Shown: piece by piece, positions 5,047 through 5,869 of the stretch
Position numbering within the stretch: position 1 is the first letter of the stretch
How the letters are laid out: each line of letters opens with the position of its first letter
Origin: Ruminococcus sp.
GTDB lineage: Bacteria; Bacillota; Clostridia; Oscillospirales; Ruminococcaceae
NCBI GenBank assembly: GCA_031262625.1
Contig: JAISHJ010000114.1
Location: 1 to 5,869 of the forward strand
Direction of reading: 5' to 3'
Length of the DNA: 5,869 bases
Made by a program: the position numbers and the translations under genes
The notes under the pieces: generated by a model
Database searches by the model: none
What the model saw: the letters and a program-made list of their open reading frames with translations, nothing else
What the model was told of the DNA's origin: nothing

Positions 5047-5869
5047 TGGTTGAGAAAATCCAGATAATGACCGATTCGGGCTCTGATATCCCGAAGGCAT
5101 ACGAACAAAAACACAATATCCGTATACTCTCATTCCCCATAGCTGTCGGCGAGCGCGGCTTTTTCGACAGAGATATGACCGATGCGGAATATTATAAGCT
5201 TATTTTAGATTCGGTAAAGTCTTCAGACTTTCCGACAACTTCGCAGATTACGGTTAACCGCTTTTTAGATGTATACAATGAGTATTATAATGCGGGAATT
5301 ACCGATCTTATATATGTTTCGATTGCAGACAAAGGCTCTGCCACATACGGCAATGCTGCAATGGCGAAGGAACAGTTTTTTGAAGAAAATCCTGCCGCCA
5401 AGAATTTTCGTATCCATATTATCGACAGCGGAAACTACACAGGCGTGTACGGCTGGCCTGTAATTCAAGCGGCTGTAAAAGCTGAAAAAGGCGTTTCTGC
5501 CGAAGATATTGTCTGCTATATCGAAGACTGGTGTTCTTGTGCAGAAGTGAATTTCGGCTGCTATACATTAGATTTTGTTAAACGCTCGGGGCGTGTCTCA
5601 ACCGCCGCCGCTTTTGTCGGCGAGATGTTAGGGCTTCGTCCGATAATCAGAATAAAACACGCAGTCTCCACCACTACTTCAAAGGTTCGCGGCGACAAGG
5701 CAGTTGTTCCGAAAATTGTTGACATTACAGCAGAGCGAATTATCCCCGGAACGCCCTACGTAATCATTGCCGGGAACGACAAAGCGGCGGAGGACGAACT
5801 CAAAAAATGCACTTCAAAGCGTCTCGGCTATCCCCCGGAAATGGTTTTCTATGTGGGAGCGGCTGTGGG
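5046..5869 (+). CDS. DegV family (FakB-like) fatty-acid-binding protein, 3' end cut by window
   Basis: An open frame from the ATG at 5046 continues to the window end (274 full codons, no stop). Full family length is about 280-290, so only a short tail is missing. DegV/FakB proteins bind a fatty acid in a buried tunnel and, in FakB, present it to kinase FakA as acyl-phosphate donor. Matching motifs are: start MVEKIQIMTDSGSDIP (1-16), FPTTSQITVNRF (62-73, the usual PTTSQPS loop), SATYGNA (98-104, in place of SGTYQSA), IIDSGNYTGVYG (125-136) and LDFVKRSGRVS (175-185) followed by GEMLGLRPII (192-201). It appears soluble and cytoplasmic. The ATG shares its A with the TAA of lgt (1-base overlap) and has no Shine-Dalgarno, so translation is probably coupled. 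FakB-type function is the family expectation; a FakA partner is not visible here, and many DegV proteins have unknown ligands. Confidence 0.92.
   Translation, partial: MVEKIQIMTDSGSDIPKAYEQKHNIRILSFPIAVGERGFFDRDMTDAEYYKLILDSVKSSDFPTTSQITVNRFLDVYNEYYNAGITDLIYVSIADKGSATYGNAAMAKEQFFEENPAAKNFRIHIIDSGNYTGVYGWPVIQAAVKAEKGVSAEDIVCYIEDWCSCAEVNFGCYTLDFVKRSGRVSTAAAFVGEMLGLRPIIRIKHAVSTTTSKVRGDKAVVPKIVDITAERIIPGTPYVIIAGNDKAAEDELKKCTSKRLGYPPEMVFYVGAAV

Overview
The window looks like a chromosomal segment from a low-to-moderate-GC Gram-positive anaerobe of the Clostridia (an Oscillospirales/Ruminococcus-like genome is my best guess). This rests on strong sigma-A-type promoters, a tRNA gene without encoded CCA, a Hanks-type kinase and PP2C pair, a Firmicutes-style Lgt with a GCCYG motif, a DegV protein, and AT-rich intergenic DNA between tightly packed genes. 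The assignment is inference; no taxonomic marker gene is present.

Region 1 (1-2944, + strand) is a signalling operon cut by the left edge. It holds the C-terminal part of an unrecognised helical protein, then a one-pass membrane Ser/Thr protein kinase with a non-PASTA outer domain, then a compact PP2C-family phosphatase. Gaps are 3 and 15 bases, so the three are probably co-transcribed. Kinase and phosphatase form a likely reversible phosphorylation switch; the first protein is a candidate partner or substrate.

Region 2 (2945-3425) has no protein gene but is well used. A long hairpin terminator at 2977-3010 lies between the convergent phosphatase gene and a minus-strand tRNA-Leu(UAA) at 3076-3159. 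That tRNA has a near-consensus promoter at 3181-3209. Two tandem sigma-A-like promoters (3275-3304 and 3335-3363) point the other way into trmL.

Region 3 (3426-3890) is trmL, a SPOUT-family tRNA 2'-O-methyltransferase. In E. coli this enzyme modifies position 34 of tRNA-Leu species, including the UAA isoacceptor, so enzyme and predicted substrate tRNA are divergent neighbours here.

Region 4 (3985-5869, + strand) is an envelope/lipid operon: an 82-residue two-helix membrane protein with a strong ribosome binding site, then an Lgt-family prolipoprotein diacylglyceryl transferase whose ATG directly follows the preceding stop codon, then a DegV-family fatty-acid-binding protein whose ATG overlaps the lgt stop by one base and which runs off the right edge. 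The lgt and degV starts have no clear Shine-Dalgarno sequence, suggesting translational coupling.

I see no mobile element, CRISPR array or clear sign of horizontal transfer. The most interesting points are the kinase/phosphatase cassette with its unusual catalytic loop and unassigned outer domain, and the trmL/tRNA-Leu(UAA) pairing.
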